A stretch of 64,000 bases of DNA from Filosporella fistucella (Eukaryota; Ascomycota; Leotiomycetes; Helotiales): contig JAQJZZ010000021.1 in the NCBI GenBank assembly GCA_030077755.1, positions 930,001 to 994,000 of the forward strand, in the 5' to 3' direction. The first letter of the stretch is position 1. Each line of letters opens with the position of its first letter. The notes under the pieces were generated by a model that was given only the letters and a program-made list of their open reading frames with translations, made no database searches and was not told the origin of the DNA. Made by a program: the position numbers and the translations under genes. Positions 1 through 12,505 of the stretch are shown in pieces.

Positions 1-155
1 GGTGGCTGTGATTTAACTACCGTTATTGATAGACATTGTCATTGCGGCGAGGAACCATTTCAAATATGTATCAATTTCATTCTCCTGTCCACACAATTGG
101 ACCGGGAAAAGGATAAACCTACGTTCTTCAGGTTAGACATACAAGAAATTCCATT

Positions 156-1073
156 TCAATAGGTGCTCACATTTGTGTTATACTGAGGAAGTAAATCGCC
201 ATCAGATATGTCCATACTTGCGAGAGCAATTCCAGGATCTATTCCTTATCACCCACTATTTATCTCAAAGTTCAACCATGAATCAACTTACCTGTCGATT
301 TATAATTCCCTGGAAATGCAGCCATATACTTCCTACTAGGAAGTTTATCACCAGTCCCTTCAACTTTCAACTGCGCACACTCGACGTAAAATTGCGCACC
401 ATCGCCTCTATTCGACTGCAGATTAATAACTTCATGTCGTATCAAATAATGTCCTGCTCTCAAATTCCTGGGTATCGTAACAGGAAGTCCAATTGCTGCC
501 TCACCAGTCAACATACTAGCATGCAGCCAAGGTCCTCGTAAGGTCTTAGCCTCAGGGGCAAGTCCATATTGAGCGATCTTGAACCAAACAGCTCCCTTGG
601 CATCATATCCTTCGCAAGTATGCCCCGGACAGCGAGACATGTATACGAGAAGCGGTCCGTACTGGTGGAACCATATCGTTTTGTCAACCGCCGTTGTCGT
701 GAATTGTAACGCATTATAGTGGGCAATGATTGTCCCTCCAGCCACCACTGGTGCATGTAGTGAATTATTCGTGGCAGAACCATCAAAATTACATGTCATA
801 TTCTGGGATTTGATGTTGTACAGTGGCCAAAAATACCAGCGCCGTTGGATACTGTTGATTTCAGGAGGAATGCCAGATGCGTTTCCATCGCCGTAGAAGT
901 TTCCATAATCCCAGATGTGCCAGGGGTTTCTTGGATTGTTAGACTGTGACCAAGTGATAGAAGGGTTATTACCCTTGATACAGTGTGCCGGATATATTAT
1001 ATGTGTAAATACCTCCGTGTGCACTTGTCTCTCGAACCCAGACTAGGAGGACACTGAAGAGAAGCAGAATCAT
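156..1073 (-). CDS. AA9 lytic polysaccharide monooxygenase, secreted
   Basis: Copper-dependent oxidase of cellulose or related glucans, acting outside the cell. I read three exons: 973-1073, 292-929 and 156-238 (273 aa). The first exon gives a signal peptide ending TSA, so mature His19 can form the histidine brace with the His of WFHQYGP. Later family features are the IQRRW start of the core, CPGHTC, YLIRHE and the QFYVECAQL block with the axial Tyr. The first intron is only 43 bp (GT at 972, AG at 930, CTAAC branch site); removing it restores a family-like GNPW. The 53-bp second intron starts GTAAGT and restores STDPGI followed by the stop. No carbohydrate-binding module is present. Family assignment is secure; substrate and regioselectivity are not readable. 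It is divergent from the Zn2Cys6 gene downstream. Confidence 0.9.
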
Positions 1074-2284
1074 AACTGTTTTCCTATACCTCTAAATCGT
1101 GGGCCACCCCGAACAGACGAAATTGTCTAGTACAGAATTTTAGATTTTTATCACAAAAGAAACACAGCGAATGTGGTCATGAGATAACAAGTCTCCGTTC
1201 CCCAATTTCTGGGGTCGGGGCTGTTCTTCCTTTTGGCTATTCCCTGTGTCCGGCTTTTACCCACAATGGGGCGAATGCAATTCCTCGACGGCTTGCGCCG
1301 CAATTCTTGGTTAAAAGCTTCTTTCAAGCCAACAATATAGCCTGCGTTACACCAAATTGAACTTGCATACGTCCTCAACTGGATAGGACTGCGAGATCTG
1401 GGCAAATACACGTGACCAAAGTTAAGATGCCCTGGGACCGTTGAACATGAACGACAATGAACCTGACCGTCAAACAACAAAATTTGCTGATATGTGTATA
1501 CTGAGTTAATGGAGATCCGCCAGTTGAATCAGGTCTACTTCGTCAAAGTGATGGGTATTTTAGGCAGTTCAAGGAGACATATTTGCGGGAGCTTGCAGCT
1601 ATAAGTCCAGCAGCTGCTGAGAACTTGCTTTTGTTCTGTACAAATACATCACCTAATCCAGATATGCACTCGCACTTAACCGGAAAGAATAAAGAGAATA
1701 AGACCCATGAGTTCGAGCGTAGAAATGAAATCAAAATTCAATTGTCGTAGCAATACAGTCAAGTCTCATTGAGCTCGAAGATGCAGGTAAATGCACTAGT
1801 CGAAAAATACTTATCAGGGAAAACGAGAACAGCGACTCCCGTACAGTCGTACCTCCAAAGCATTAGCGATGCGTAAATGATGTCGAGATATGCAACCCAA
1901 GCTCACTTTGAGAGTAGCTTGTAGTTATATCTGGATAAATGGGTCGAGTTGAGCAGAAATACTGAATGCCAAAGGACGTAAAGGAAGGAGATGAGGAAAA
2001 CCAGGCAAGTGGATAGGATGATGTAATCGGGGCCCAGACAAAATCACGTGATTGGCCATTTGCCACGAGCTTGCAATTTCGGAGTTACCATCTATGTCAG
2101 CTTTCTCCATCATCTCCATAATCTACGTTTTAACCCGGACTGCATATCGTGTTACATGCCATTGCCTGCGACTGAAAGCAGCCTCTAGTCCCAGATGTAC
2201 GAGTGATCCTTTTCTTGGTGATCAATAGTCCTTGACACCGATAAATACCTGCCTGTGAGAGTCGGAGGCACACCCGTTTCAAGA
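1074..2284. other. Intergenic region between divergent LPMO and Zn2Cys6 genes
   Basis: This is the shared upstream region of two divergent genes. Short reading frames here lack family features and I reject them. A perfect TCACGTGA palindrome lies at 2044-2051. Nothing else is recognised. Confidence 0.5.
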
Positions 2285-3600
2285 ATGTCCTCCTTCGGTC
2301 TTACAAGTCAGCCCAATAGCCTCGCAGCCCAACACGCTCCTCGACGAGCTTTCAAGAAGAGTCGTCAAGGTTGTAAAACATGCAAATCCCGAAAAGTCAA
2401 GGTAAGAATCGATGAGTGGGAAGCCAATTTTCTGACCCCAATCAGTGTGATGAGAGACGGCCACTGTGTGGTAATTGCCAGAGGAGGTTTCCAAATATCT
2501 TATCTTGTGACTTCGATCGGTTTATCGAGGTCACTAGGGGTAGATCAAAACCGGTCTCGGGTAGCTTAGAGCAGAAATATCTCCCCAGAATGACAGCATT
2601 ACAACCTTCACTCTTCCAGATACCGTCAGGCTCTAGCGGTTCAAACCACTTGCGCTCTTTGGAGCTTAGATTAATGCACCACTACACCTTGTTCACCTGC
2701 ACACAACTACCAGAAGTGGACCCAATACGAGGAAGCAATATTTGGGCGCTGGATATTCCTCGACTGGCTTTCCACTCCGATCTAGTCCTCAGTGCACTCT
2801 TGGGAATTGCGGCTCTACATCATTGGGCTCTCACCCCAAATGATAAACAGCTAGAACATGCTGCAGGCCATTTTTTCGATAAAGCAGTCCGCAATCATCG
2901 CGCCGCCCTTGCTAGACCCGCGGAAACATCTCCGGAAGCGTTGATCGCAACAGCGATTCTCATTTGTCATCACACGTGGGTATCTGGACACTGCAGCGGA
3001 TCTGACGAAAGATATGAGATCCCACTACAGACATATTATATGGCCAGAGGATTGCTGGCATTATTTGATCAGATGTGGCCAATGCTGGCAGGATCACCGT
3101 ACTTGTGGTATGTCGAACGACAACCTGTTATTAAGTACAATCAAACCACTGCGATCGACGAATTCACAATGAGTGTGGAGGAAGATTTGTCTCTTTTGTC
3201 AGGAACATTTGGCAATGAAGATGTGTCGATGGATGATAGGGTTGTTTACGAGAAAGCAGTGAACGAAATCAGATCTATGTGTATTGCCATCAATAACGAA
3301 ACCTCACCAAGAGGTATTCAGCGAAGTGTGGCAACTATGCCACTCAGACTCCCTGAAAGATTCTTGCAACTCGTTGAACTGAAGGATCCTCGAGCTTTGT
3401 GTCTGTTGGCACGGAACTTGTCACTTCTCCAGATCATCGACAGTGTATGGTGGTTGCATGGACATGGAAATTTGCAGAGAGTGGCCGAAATTTCCGTAAA
3501 TGGAATACGTGACATGCTATCGGCAGAATGGCAGTGGGCAATGGCTTGGCCAGCAAGGGTTGTGGCTGGTGAATTGCGACCGAGATGCATCACCAAGTGA
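2285..3600 (+). CDS. Zn2Cys6 transcription factor
   Basis: Nuclear DNA-binding regulator. Exons 2285-2401 and 2446-3600 give 423 aa. The binuclear zinc cluster is split exactly before its third cysteine by a 44-bp intron (GTAAGA, CTGAC branch, TCAG). Spliced, it reads C-x2-C-x6-C-x6-C-x2-C-x9-C within GCKTCKSRKVK and CDERRPLCGNC. The C-terminal 300 residues resemble the fungal_trans_2/Upc2-like region, ending with a Trp-rich EWQWAMAWP block. The ATG at 2285 has A at -3; an upstream in-frame start at 2255 would be GTG, so I did not use it. It is convergent with the O-methyltransferase 212 bp downstream, a possible but unproven target. Confidence 0.85.
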
Positions 3601-3812
3601 AAATCCCGCGTCCTGGCACTGGGCGATACTGGCGACCCATGGTTGCTGATAGAATCAGAGTCTCCAGCAACTTTGGATTGGATTTCGGTCTACATGTGGG
3701 ACGAGCTGGATAGACGATCGAAGACTGCATCATTTAGCCATATGTCAATATCTTATTAGGTGAGTACAGTTATTTCTTGTCCTAGATATCTTTCCGTACT
3801 GATCACCATAGC

Positions 3813-5153
3813 TCAAACTTTTAGAACCGCTTCGATCAATCCCTCAGTCTCCTTTCCAATCGTCCAAAACTTCACAACTTCGAGCCCGACTTTTTCTAGC
3901 AGCTCCCTCCATTGTGTCTCGGTTCGTTCCATACCACTCAGCAACGCCAGCATGTTAATGTCGAGAAGTGCGGGGTATAGTGGGGTGCCAGTATCTGGAA
4001 GAATCCACTCAAAAATCAATAGCTTGGAGTAACCCGGCTTCATTGCTGCCACAGTAACCCTAAGAATTTCGATACAAACACGGTCAGAGTAATCGTGGAG
4101 GATGGAACGAAAGTAGTACGCTCGAGCGCCTACCAATTGCCGTGTCAGCCGGCTCGTTGCAGAAGGATAGCCATGTTCACGAACCTTGAATCGGCTGAGG
4201 TGTGAAAAAGTCATATTTCATTCTGACAATATCGGATCGCAACTCTTTGATGTCATCAATAACCTGAGGGAGATCCTGCAGAACCAATGTTCCCTTCTGT
4301 TCTGGAAATTTGGATTGAAATGCTTCAAGGTCGTGACCACGACCGCCTCCAATATCAACTAACAGTGTGCCAATCTCACCATCGGCATTTGTACCTTTGG
4401 AGAGTATGCTATCGACATCAGCAAACTCAAACCACTCAATCCGATTCATCCTCTGACCCATCATCAGGTCATTAAAATTTGACATGTGATCTGGATGTGC
4501 CATTAACCATGGAAACATTTGCAAGTCCGTGTTCATCGCGGACTGGAAATTTCCTATAGGGCCTTCTGGGTTCTTGAAACCAGTTCTGGAGAGGAACGAA
4601 GGCATATGAATGGCACAAGTTGCAGCTTCGTCAAACATAAACTTGTATCCTCCGCCAACTGGCGTTGCTAGAATTCTCGTTCTAGGGTTGGCACCGTACG
4701 TTTCGTAGGCGACTTCGTCAACAATGGACATTGCTGCGAGAGGGCGCAGTATTCGGACTATATTCTGCGTCAGCAACCACATTTTAAGATCGGATTGTGC
4801 TTACTGATGAGTTGTTTATCGCACTTTGTGGAAATCGCCAATTCAGAAGCGGTCATGGCGTTTGCGCTTGATGATAGCGTATCTATCAAGCCCATTGCCA
4901 TGGCAGCCCTCAAGCTGGCAGTTTGGTGAGGCTACACCGTCAGTATATTTCTGATGAGAGGAACCAATCATCCAACCTCCATCATCATTCTCCAGACCAT
5001 ATCCAATGGAGACTCGACCACAGACACCTGATGCCGAAGCATCGACAACAGCATCATCCGAGAGTCTTCACCATGGCCTAACTTTGTTTTCAACTCATCT
5101 AGCTTGGATTTCAACTCCGCAATTTGATGAGCAGCATCAACGGATGGCGCCAT
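3813..5153 (-). CDS. SAM-dependent O-methyltransferase, secondary-metabolism type
   Basis: Transfers a methyl group from S-adenosylmethionine to a hydroxyl of a small, probably aromatic, substrate. Four exons (4977-5153, 4805-4931, 4185-4757, 3813-4129) give 397 aa; introns are 45, 47 and 55 bp. Visible features are a coiled-coil-like start, the dimerisation-domain pattern EPHQTASLRAAMAMG, the winged-helix piece LIIRILRPLAAM, the SAM loop LLVDIGGGRGHD, LQDLPQVI, and the HDY at the usual catalytic His position (YYFRSILHDYSD). All three joins keep phase and rebuild these motifs. The first donor, GTTGGA, is weak. The start has A at -3; a TTG at 5198 was ignored. The substrate is unknown. No polyketide or peptide synthase lies nearby, so it may be a stand-alone tailoring or detoxifying enzyme. 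Confidence 0.88.
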
Positions 5154-5968
5154 GTTCGTTTGAAATTCGTAATTTTGGCTCAATCTCAAATATCGCAATT
5201 TTTTGATGCAATGGGAAGGCTATTCTGATATGTGAAGTTTGAACATCTTTATAGTCTGTCTTCCACAGCTAATCTACTTAGCTGGCCAAGAAATTCGTCT
5301 GAACACCAGACATTGCAGAGGCGCTCTCCTGATGCGCCTTTAGTCGAGAATATCCCAATTCAGCATCTTTCACGAATCCGAAGTATTGATCCCTCTTCTA
5401 ATGCCCTGCGTACCAAGCCAAATTTAGCTTACGGCGCTGTCACGACCTAAGATCATGCTCGCTTATCTCGGGTTCGTGTTATTTTCCGGAAGCGGACAGC
5501 CTGCTTCCATTACTTTGGTATCGACGGCACGGAGAAGTTGTTTGGAATTGTCGTATATGACAAGCTATTATAGGGATACCTCTGGATTTTATTCGATCTA
5601 TAGTTTTGGAAGGAGACGACGCACATTGCCATCTTCCATTGTGCAGGTCACGCGTACTTCACGTGATTTACATTACTTCACCCAAAACTTGAATTTCTTC
5701 TCTCTGTACAAGTTTCTGCATACACACATGTTCAGTGATCAGAACTGAGTCTTGTTCAAATATCTTCATCTATTTGAGCTTGATTAACCATGTTGCGTGT
5801 GCAGATGGTAGCTCAAGTCGTCGGGAGTTCTTGACATCAATTCACCAGCTGAATTTTGCTACGGAAATTATAATTTTGGCTACCACAGCTTCAATCCATT
5901 GATAACAATCTCCAAACTATCTATAATTCTGCCTGGCTAAGCTGAAAGTACTGTGCACGATTCCACTT
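5154..5968. other. Intergenic region
   Basis: No gene seen. Short frames on the plus strand look random. A TCACGTGA palindrome sits at 5659-5666, inside the region upstream of the O-methyltransferase. Confidence 0.45.
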
Positions 5969-7368
5969 CTAACTTCCTTGCCTTGCAATATCTGCTATGT
6001 GGTTTGTGACTAAAGCCTTGAAGTCACTGCTTCCATAATAAATGGTATACTTTCACTCTGTTAGTTGTCTAATACCACATTACATTTTTTCCAGGCTCTG
6101 AAATGATATTACAAGAGCCTGGAAATTACACAAGAGGTGCTTACCTTATCATCATGCGTCTTGCCATTACTCAACGTATCTCCATACTGCCAGTACATAT
6201 CTCCAGCCAGTCCTGCCGTATTCAAAGCCGCAGTCTGCCATGGTCCGAGTATAGCAGGCTTGTTTGACTCCATGCCGTATTCTTCAAATAGACATGGTTT
6301 ATTGGCCTTAACACAGACGCTGCCGTGGGACTTTACCCAGTTCGTGCCAAATGACAGCGCATCTTTCGCCCCCCCTTTCAAGGAATGTCAACCAATATTT
6401 CCAGTAGGGACAGGATCACTTACAAGAAGTAGGATATAGATGAAAGGTGCCGAAACTGATTTCCTGCTTCCAATTAGCGTGCATCTTAATCCCAGCAAAG
6501 ATCGACTCACAGGAATGTTCAGGTTAGCCTCAAAATCAATCCCTTCAGCGGTGGTATAAGGATAACTCCCATCCCCGCCTCCATTCATGAAACCCTCGTC
6601 CCCAAGCGTTATCATATGCTCTGTATCCAGTCCTTTGATAAACTTCGCCGTCTGCGTCGCCCATTCTGTGATCACAGACGTCTTACACCCATTACATCTC
6701 GGTTCATTCGCTAGTTCCCAAGCAAAGATAGCCGTACTATTCACATATCTACTTACGACCGCTTTGATGTAAGCTTGATACTGCGCTTGTACTTTAGCAT
6801 TGGTATACCATGTTGTTTTGGTCGTGCCGTAGAATGTATTATATGCTGGCATACCACCGTAATCAGACCAGTTGTTCACGAAATTGATAATCAGTTTTAT
6901 GCCATGTGCGGCAGCAGAAGACACGACGTAGTCGAGACGTTGGAGGCCGTTAGAACCAGTGTTTATGACTGGTGTCTTGCCCGAAATGAAGGATTGAAAC
7001 CACACTGAGGAGGTAGATTGAGTAATGTCATTGAATCCTATTTGTGTTGTCAAAAGAGTTTCGCAGTTTGGGGGATGGGAATATGTACCCCATATACGAA
7101 GAACTTTCAGACCCGATGACTTCAGATGTGCCATCACGAGGTCAACGTCTGCATTTTTGGTGAGAAAGGAGATCCAATATGAATTGGAGCCTGCGAAGTA
7201 ACCGACATTGCCGTCGATGTTGAATTTGAGACCGGAGACTGAAGGAAATGTCGCGCGTTTTTGCAGAGAATTGGCTGCCAAAGATGCTTCTTGGAGATCT
7301 TCAGATGGATTTATCGGTGTGGCGGCTGCTATACAAACCAGTACCAGAACAGCAAGGAGAGCCTTCAT
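5969..7368 (-). CDS. Secreted GH5 endo-beta-1,4-mannanase
   Basis: Hydrolyses internal mannosidic bonds of plant mannans outside the cell. Five exons (6511-7368, 6424-6463, 6145-6374, 5969-6049 plus the joins between them; four introns would be needed only if exon 1 were split, which it is not) give 402 aa from four coding blocks. The start MKALLAV gives a signal peptide, followed by a Lys-Arg propeptide site (LQKR). Catalytic elements are the acid/base Glu in WELANEPRC and the nucleophile Glu in [17 protein letters not shown] and WQYGD are also family-typical. Introns are 47, 49 and 95 bp. The last exon restores [10 protein letters not shown], as in GH5 subfamily 7 mannanases. A seven-C run at the start of the third block makes that acceptor easy to misplace. 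No binding module is present. An in-frame ATG five codons upstream (7383) is possible. Confidence 0.9.
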
Positions 7369-10237
7369 AGTGGGTGGAAACATCAAAAAGGCCGTGAAGA
7401 AGATGAAGGGCTACTGTTGATCTTCTGTGTAGAAGAGCTAAGAGCAAGCGAAGTGAGCACATGATGATATTTTCTTGGATGTATCAAGAAGCAAGGACAA
7501 TATCAATCTCTTAAATACCTAGCCAGTCGGTTCAACTACCGACCTAGACTTCTTTCATGTAGCCCATCTGTGTAATTGGGAAATGGTCGTTCATGTAATA
7601 TAAATCAACATAAGCGAGATCTCCCAAACAGGCTGTATTTTCGTACGCGGGAACAACGTATATTGGAAACGGTAGTTGACAACCACGGAGGAACATGAGC
7701 CGTGACAAATTGGGAAGAACATTGCTTCATCATAACCGGTATCTCGTAGAGGTTGATCCATCAAGCACCCCTAGACAATTCAGGAAGGGAGCATAAAACT
7801 CAGGTATGGCTACTTTATTATATGCTCAGACCGTGTGACAGTTGGAGTGGATCCTCATGGAATATAATTAGCAGAGGAAGTAGTCGTCGATTTTGAGTGT
7901 ATGATTTCAGCTGAAGAGGATGCAACACCAATAACGATTTTCGAGCATGCCCATAGCGCTGACCACCCGTGAATCGGAAGGTCTTCGAGTCTGCTGTCTC
8001 CTGCATGTCATGAATGATACATGCCCAAATTCCATTTCCCTTGCTGGGTACGGTCTCGAGTAATTTGCGTTGGTGAAAAAGGAAAACAGTTCGTCTGCTC
8101 TATCAGTCATTGAGTGATAACCAAACTCGAAGCTGACCACGTTTCAGTCGACCTTGACGGCCAAGATTCTCGTTGATAGCATCATCGAATGTCCACTTTG
8201 GTCTGTCGAATTAGGAAATCGAGACATTGGTCTAGTGAATTAGGCATAGTAGAAGCTTTCCGCAATTCTTCCTAGTGTACCCATTGACATCATTGGAACA
8301 TGTCCGAGAAGACCAAGAAAAGAATTTGAAGAAGGAGGATGAATGTTTGATAGAGTAGAAGAACCTACAGAGAAGTTCTTGGTGTATGATTTTTGATATG
8401 ACGTAGAATGCTGTACTTACATTCTCTTACCTGCTGGCTCCAGCTGGGTCCCGGAATCATAGCCACAGAACGTGAAAAACTATATCTCTCCTATTCTTCG
8501 GTGGTGAGTTGTGGTCAGTCAAGAACCACTCCTTGTAAGCAGAGGATACCTAGACTATCAAAGAGCAGAAAGACGGGAAGTAGAATCCGGGAGGGTGACG
8601 TGAGTGAATTTGAACAAGATAGAACACTTAATCTCATACACCAACGATGATAGAACTCGGATTTCAAAGCAGGAGACAGTTTGGTCTCTAGCATGCTGCT
8701 TGATCTGACTAAATTGTTAGCAATAGGCCTTCAGCTCTCAGGGCTGAATGTCATGAGGTCAAATAATTCACGAGGCAATCGTTTCCACACCATATGACAA
8801 TCATAACACTTTCCCAACCATCTTTTCAAATTTTCGAGCACTGTGACATCAGCTTAGGCTTCCTTCGGAGAGAAACGGCGAGGAGTCTTACAACAAGATC
8901 TATACTCCCGGTTTTGAGTCCTGTTCAGACGACCGCAAGGTAGATTCATACTCTTGTCCTATCGGAAGAATCCTTCCACATTGTTAAGTCTCCAGATTAA
9001 ACCGTGGATGCAACGTTTAGCAATAATCTTCAACCTAGTTCCACTGCTGGGGAACGAAATGCCATGTCTGGGAGTGGACAATTTTACGATCTCTTGTCTT
9101 CCTGTCCACGTCCCATCTAACAATCCAACAAGTCTAAACCCAAAATCTGCCAATCAGTCAGCTCAGATCCACATTCACGGACACATTCAATATCACAACC
9201 CCATCACACCTCAGCCTTTCCGGAACTCCAAACATCCGCAACTTCCTGCAAGAATCGATACGGATAGTCCGTTACGTGCCAGCGTACGATTACTGATAAT
9301 CATCACGGACACACCGAGCTACGATTCCAAATATCAATATTCAAAGAGGGAAAAATGGACACCTAATTTCCGGTTGCCTATAGGACAAAAATACACTCTC
9401 AAATCACCAAATCTGCAACCCTTCGGACTCTGACCTCGCTTGCATCACGTGCACCACCTCCCCTTTTCTCGGCAGGCAGAAAACTAGCAGACCGACTACA
9501 AAATCTGCCTTCGCTTGCGCTTCTATAAATATGCCTTTTTCTAGTCTACTGTCCACAATCGAGAACCACGACCGGGAAGCCGGGTACCTGATGTAAATTA
9601 TCGGTCTATCGATTTTGGGAAATGCTAGGCGAATTTGGTGAAGAATCTGGACCATAATGAATGATTGGGGGAAATTTTTTGAATATGTCAGCGCGGTAAG
9701 AATTACTATTTATGATAAGCTTGTCAGAAGTTTATTCGTGATCTTAGAGCACGGTTCTGCTTCGCCTCCTCGCCGCGCCTGAAGGGGATAAGATCTCAAA
9801 ACAGAGTTTCCAACGACCATGTCTATGTCTCGCTCGGAAAATAGCCAGTGATCGCGAAGGCTAGATGCAAAATTCCGATTGGACGGCTTGTGCAGCATTA
9901 GTTTATTAATTTGCTGTCATTTTATGGAGGTGCAGGAAATAATTGTCTTTGCTTCTTGGAAGGCTGTAACTCAGCCCTAGAAGCAACCCCAGCCAAACTT
10001 AGCAAGCCGAGAAGGATCTCAATCGCTAGTCTGCTGAACCAGGGCTGATGGAAATAAACTCTGAATAAAGAGCATGAAGGTACAAGTGAGCTATTTCCCC
10101 ACCCACCGCCTCGGTTGGCGTTTCTACTTTTTGGGAAAAAGAAGCCCATGCTTTTGCACTCGGTTGGCCGCCTTAATTACATCCATCTGCAGGTCTACCG
10201 TCGTCGGGCCATTCCTATCCCATTTCAAACCCGGGCA
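7369..10237. other. Long gene-poor region
   Basis: About 2.9 kb without a gene I can support. At 7900-8420 on the minus strand, broken coding-like peptides occur in different frames (see findings). A plus-strand frame at 8954-9433 looks random in composition and resembles nothing I know. A CACGTG core lies near 9446. Confidence 0.4.
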
Positions 10238-11656
10238 TTAGGTAGCCGTCATATTGGCCAAAACCGTTTCGGTGAACTGCCAAAGCAGGGAAGAATCATG
10301 CGTATGGAACGCTGCTCCCGTGTACCAAGTATGTCGTTGGCCTTGAAGGCTGTAAAGCTGTTTGTAAAAGCCATCCGCGATCGCAGTGGGGGAGACAGTC
10401 AGCTCAAACGGCGCGTGGCTCGAATAGGCTGCGAACTCGGGGCTAATGGATCCTCTACCTGGAATCTCAAGTCGTTTAATTGCTTCAATCATCAATTTCT
10501 TGACCTGTGCGTCAGGCAAACTTTCAGGGCTGCCCACTAGTGCAGTATGAAGATTTTCAACGCCGGTTGCGGTGAAGATGTACACTCCAGGCAACTCTGC
10601 TGTATTGTACTTTGTATTCGGGCTAACATTTCTGAAAGTTGTATTCTGCGGCAACCCCGAGTTCCGAACCAAAGCTGTGTAATATCCAGTGTTGAGGAAC
10701 TGCTTGAACAATCCGCGCTCCGAAGAGCTCAAGTCCCATCCGTGAAGGTTGTCCAGCTTTGGAGGGATAGTAAAGACCAATTGACGAGCTTTAATCAATA
10801 CCAATCCCTTGCACGTCTTGACAATGACCTTGGCAACCTGTGGGTCGGAACGATCCATTTCCAGGATGCTGCTGTTGAACAGCAAGTTATTGGCGCCCAA
10901 GTTTGCTGCGGCACTGTCGTACAAGAGGCTGTTGTCGAGTTGCTTTGTGGCAAGAAACCCGATTCGAAGGTTTCGAAGAATATCGGCGCCAAAGTTTTTG
11001 ATGACATATAGGGTTGGCTGAGAGAAAAGATCGCCCATGCCTTGTGCAAATTGGAAATGCGATCCAGCCATTCCTTGGAGATTGTACTTGACAATAAATT
11101 CCCCCCATGGGAGGAGAAGATCAGCTGGCACGGGATATGGAAGATCAAAGCCTTGCTCTAAATATGGATATTTGGCAACTTGAGCACCATAGGCTGCAAA
11201 AGCCGCGCTTGGATCAACCGGCACATAGAAGGATGCAGGTTTGCCGGTCTTGAAGTCGTAGTATTGCGTGACAACGGTAGAAGCGGGCCGTTTGATCAAT
11301 GACACGTTCAGCCTCGCAAAATAATCATGGACTATGGGCAGATCATGGAAAACCACAACTCCATAGTCAATTTTCTTCCCCGTGATAGGGTCTGTGTAAG
11401 TGTTGGTATGTCCGCCAAGGCTGTCAAGCTTCTCCACCACAACAACGGTCTTCCCCATATCAGAGAGTCGTATAGCTGAATACGTTCCTGTTGAGCCACC
11501 ACCGATGATACAAATATCTCTGTTGATGATGGATGATACCTTGTATGCAACACCATTCATGGTAACGGTAGAGAGCTCCGTGCTATCAGCTCGCAACGTT
11601 ACAACCAAGCTCAAAAGAGCCATCAAAAGCCAAGAGACCGAAGAATAGAAATCCAT
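10238..11656 (-). CDS. Secreted FAD-dependent amine-oxidase-like oxidoreductase
   Basis: Single exon of 472 aa. The first about 25 residues form a signal peptide. The dinucleotide fold follows (ICIIGGGSTGTYSAIRLSD, acidic residue in VVVVEK, then SLGGHTNTY), typical of flavin amine oxidases. It most resembles the beta-cyclopiazonate-dehydrogenase-like group, a family name often carried by fungal proteins of unknown substrate. The closing block GQRHTWYTGAAFHTHDSSLLW is the family's C-terminal FAD-contact region. I chose the ATG at 11656; the reading frame extends upstream only to a TTG. There are no biosynthetic neighbours that would define a cyclopiazonate pathway, so the actual reaction is unknown. 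Confidence 0.8.
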   Translation of the reverse strand: MDFYSSVSWLLMALLSLVVTLRADSTELSTVTMNGVAYKVSSIINRDICIIGGGSTGTYSAIRLSDMGKTVVVVEKLDSLGGHTNTYTDPITGKKIDYGVVVFHDLPIVHDYFARLNVSLIKRPASTVVTQYYDFKTGKPASFYVPVDPSAAFAAYGAQVAKYPYLEQGFDLPYPVPADLLLPWGEFIVKYNLQGMAGSHFQFAQGMGDLFSQPTLYVIKNFGADILRNLRIGFLATKQLDNSLLYDSAAANLGANNLLFNSSILEMDRSDPQVAKVIVKTCKGLVLIKARQLVFTIPPKLDNLHGWDLSSSERGLFKQFLNTGYYTALVRNSGLPQNTTFRNVSPNTKYNTAELPGVYIFTATGVENLHTALVGSPESLPDAQVKKLMIEAIKRLEIPGRGSISPEFAAYSSHAPFELTVSPTAIADGFYKQLYSLQGQRHTWYTGAAFHTHDSSLLWQFTETVLANMTAT

Positions 11657-12505
11657 TGCGAATTCCAATCCGAACTGACTCCGCAAGTTCTCTATCAATA
11701 GCTAGGCAGTTTAGTCCTCGTCAACTGCTGCTCTAGGAAATAAGTAGCCTTGTCGACTCCGAAGACTGACAACTCGAACAAATTCGATATCAATATCGAG
11801 TGTCAGATGGATGTTTTGAGGATGCGCGGTAGTTTTTGAAGGATTTCGTAACTCAGCTGATCAGGGCACCTTTTGCACGACGTTGGATTTGGTGTTACCA
11901 CATTGAAAGTTGAAGGTGGTGGTGGCTTACTGTATTGGGACAAAAGTGGCTTTTTGAAATTGGCCGACCTCCTTGAAAAATGGCTTGAATAATTGCCGAA
12001 CTTGGTGGTTCGCATTGCTCCTTCTGAACTGTTACCATATTGTGAAGTCTTGGGATCTGCCTGCCCTGCAGCCACCGGCAAGGGTAAGATCAGTGTCTTA
12101 CTTGCGCCTCAGCCCTGCCTGCCACCCCGCACTCCGTCTGGCTTTCTTACTTTGCGGGACGGTTGACCATTTGGCCGGTATCTTCCCTTGGTGGGGGCTC
12201 ATTCCCGCTTCAAAAATCCTACCGTTTACAAAAATACATCATGAAATTTGTAGTCACAATGAAACACTTCGTATGATTCAATATCTATGACTTCAGCTGT
12301 GCATTTGGCGGTTTTGCTGCTCGCTGAGTGGTCAGCCCTATGAGTCCATTCAGCTAGGCTGTCGACAACGTTTTGACTATTAAGGCTTGTGCAGAAGCAC
12401 AAAATGACGATGGTTGACTTTGACATCAAACAGAAACATTCAGAATTTGCTTATTCGACATCACATCCGAGAATTTTGAACCACGCTAGAATTCAAGGTT
12501 TCGAC
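11657..12505. other. Intergenic region between divergent genes
   Basis: Upstream region shared by the oxidoreductase and the short Zn2Cys6 gene. No convincing gene; a minus-strand frame at 11803-12081 has no recognisable feature. Confidence 0.4.

Noticed and set aside
1151..1480. 109-codon minus-strand frame upstream of the LPMO
   Set aside because: No signal peptide or motif; it lies in the promoter between divergent genes.
8954..9433. 159-codon plus-strand frame
   Set aside because: No recognisable motif, no splice context and random-looking composition.
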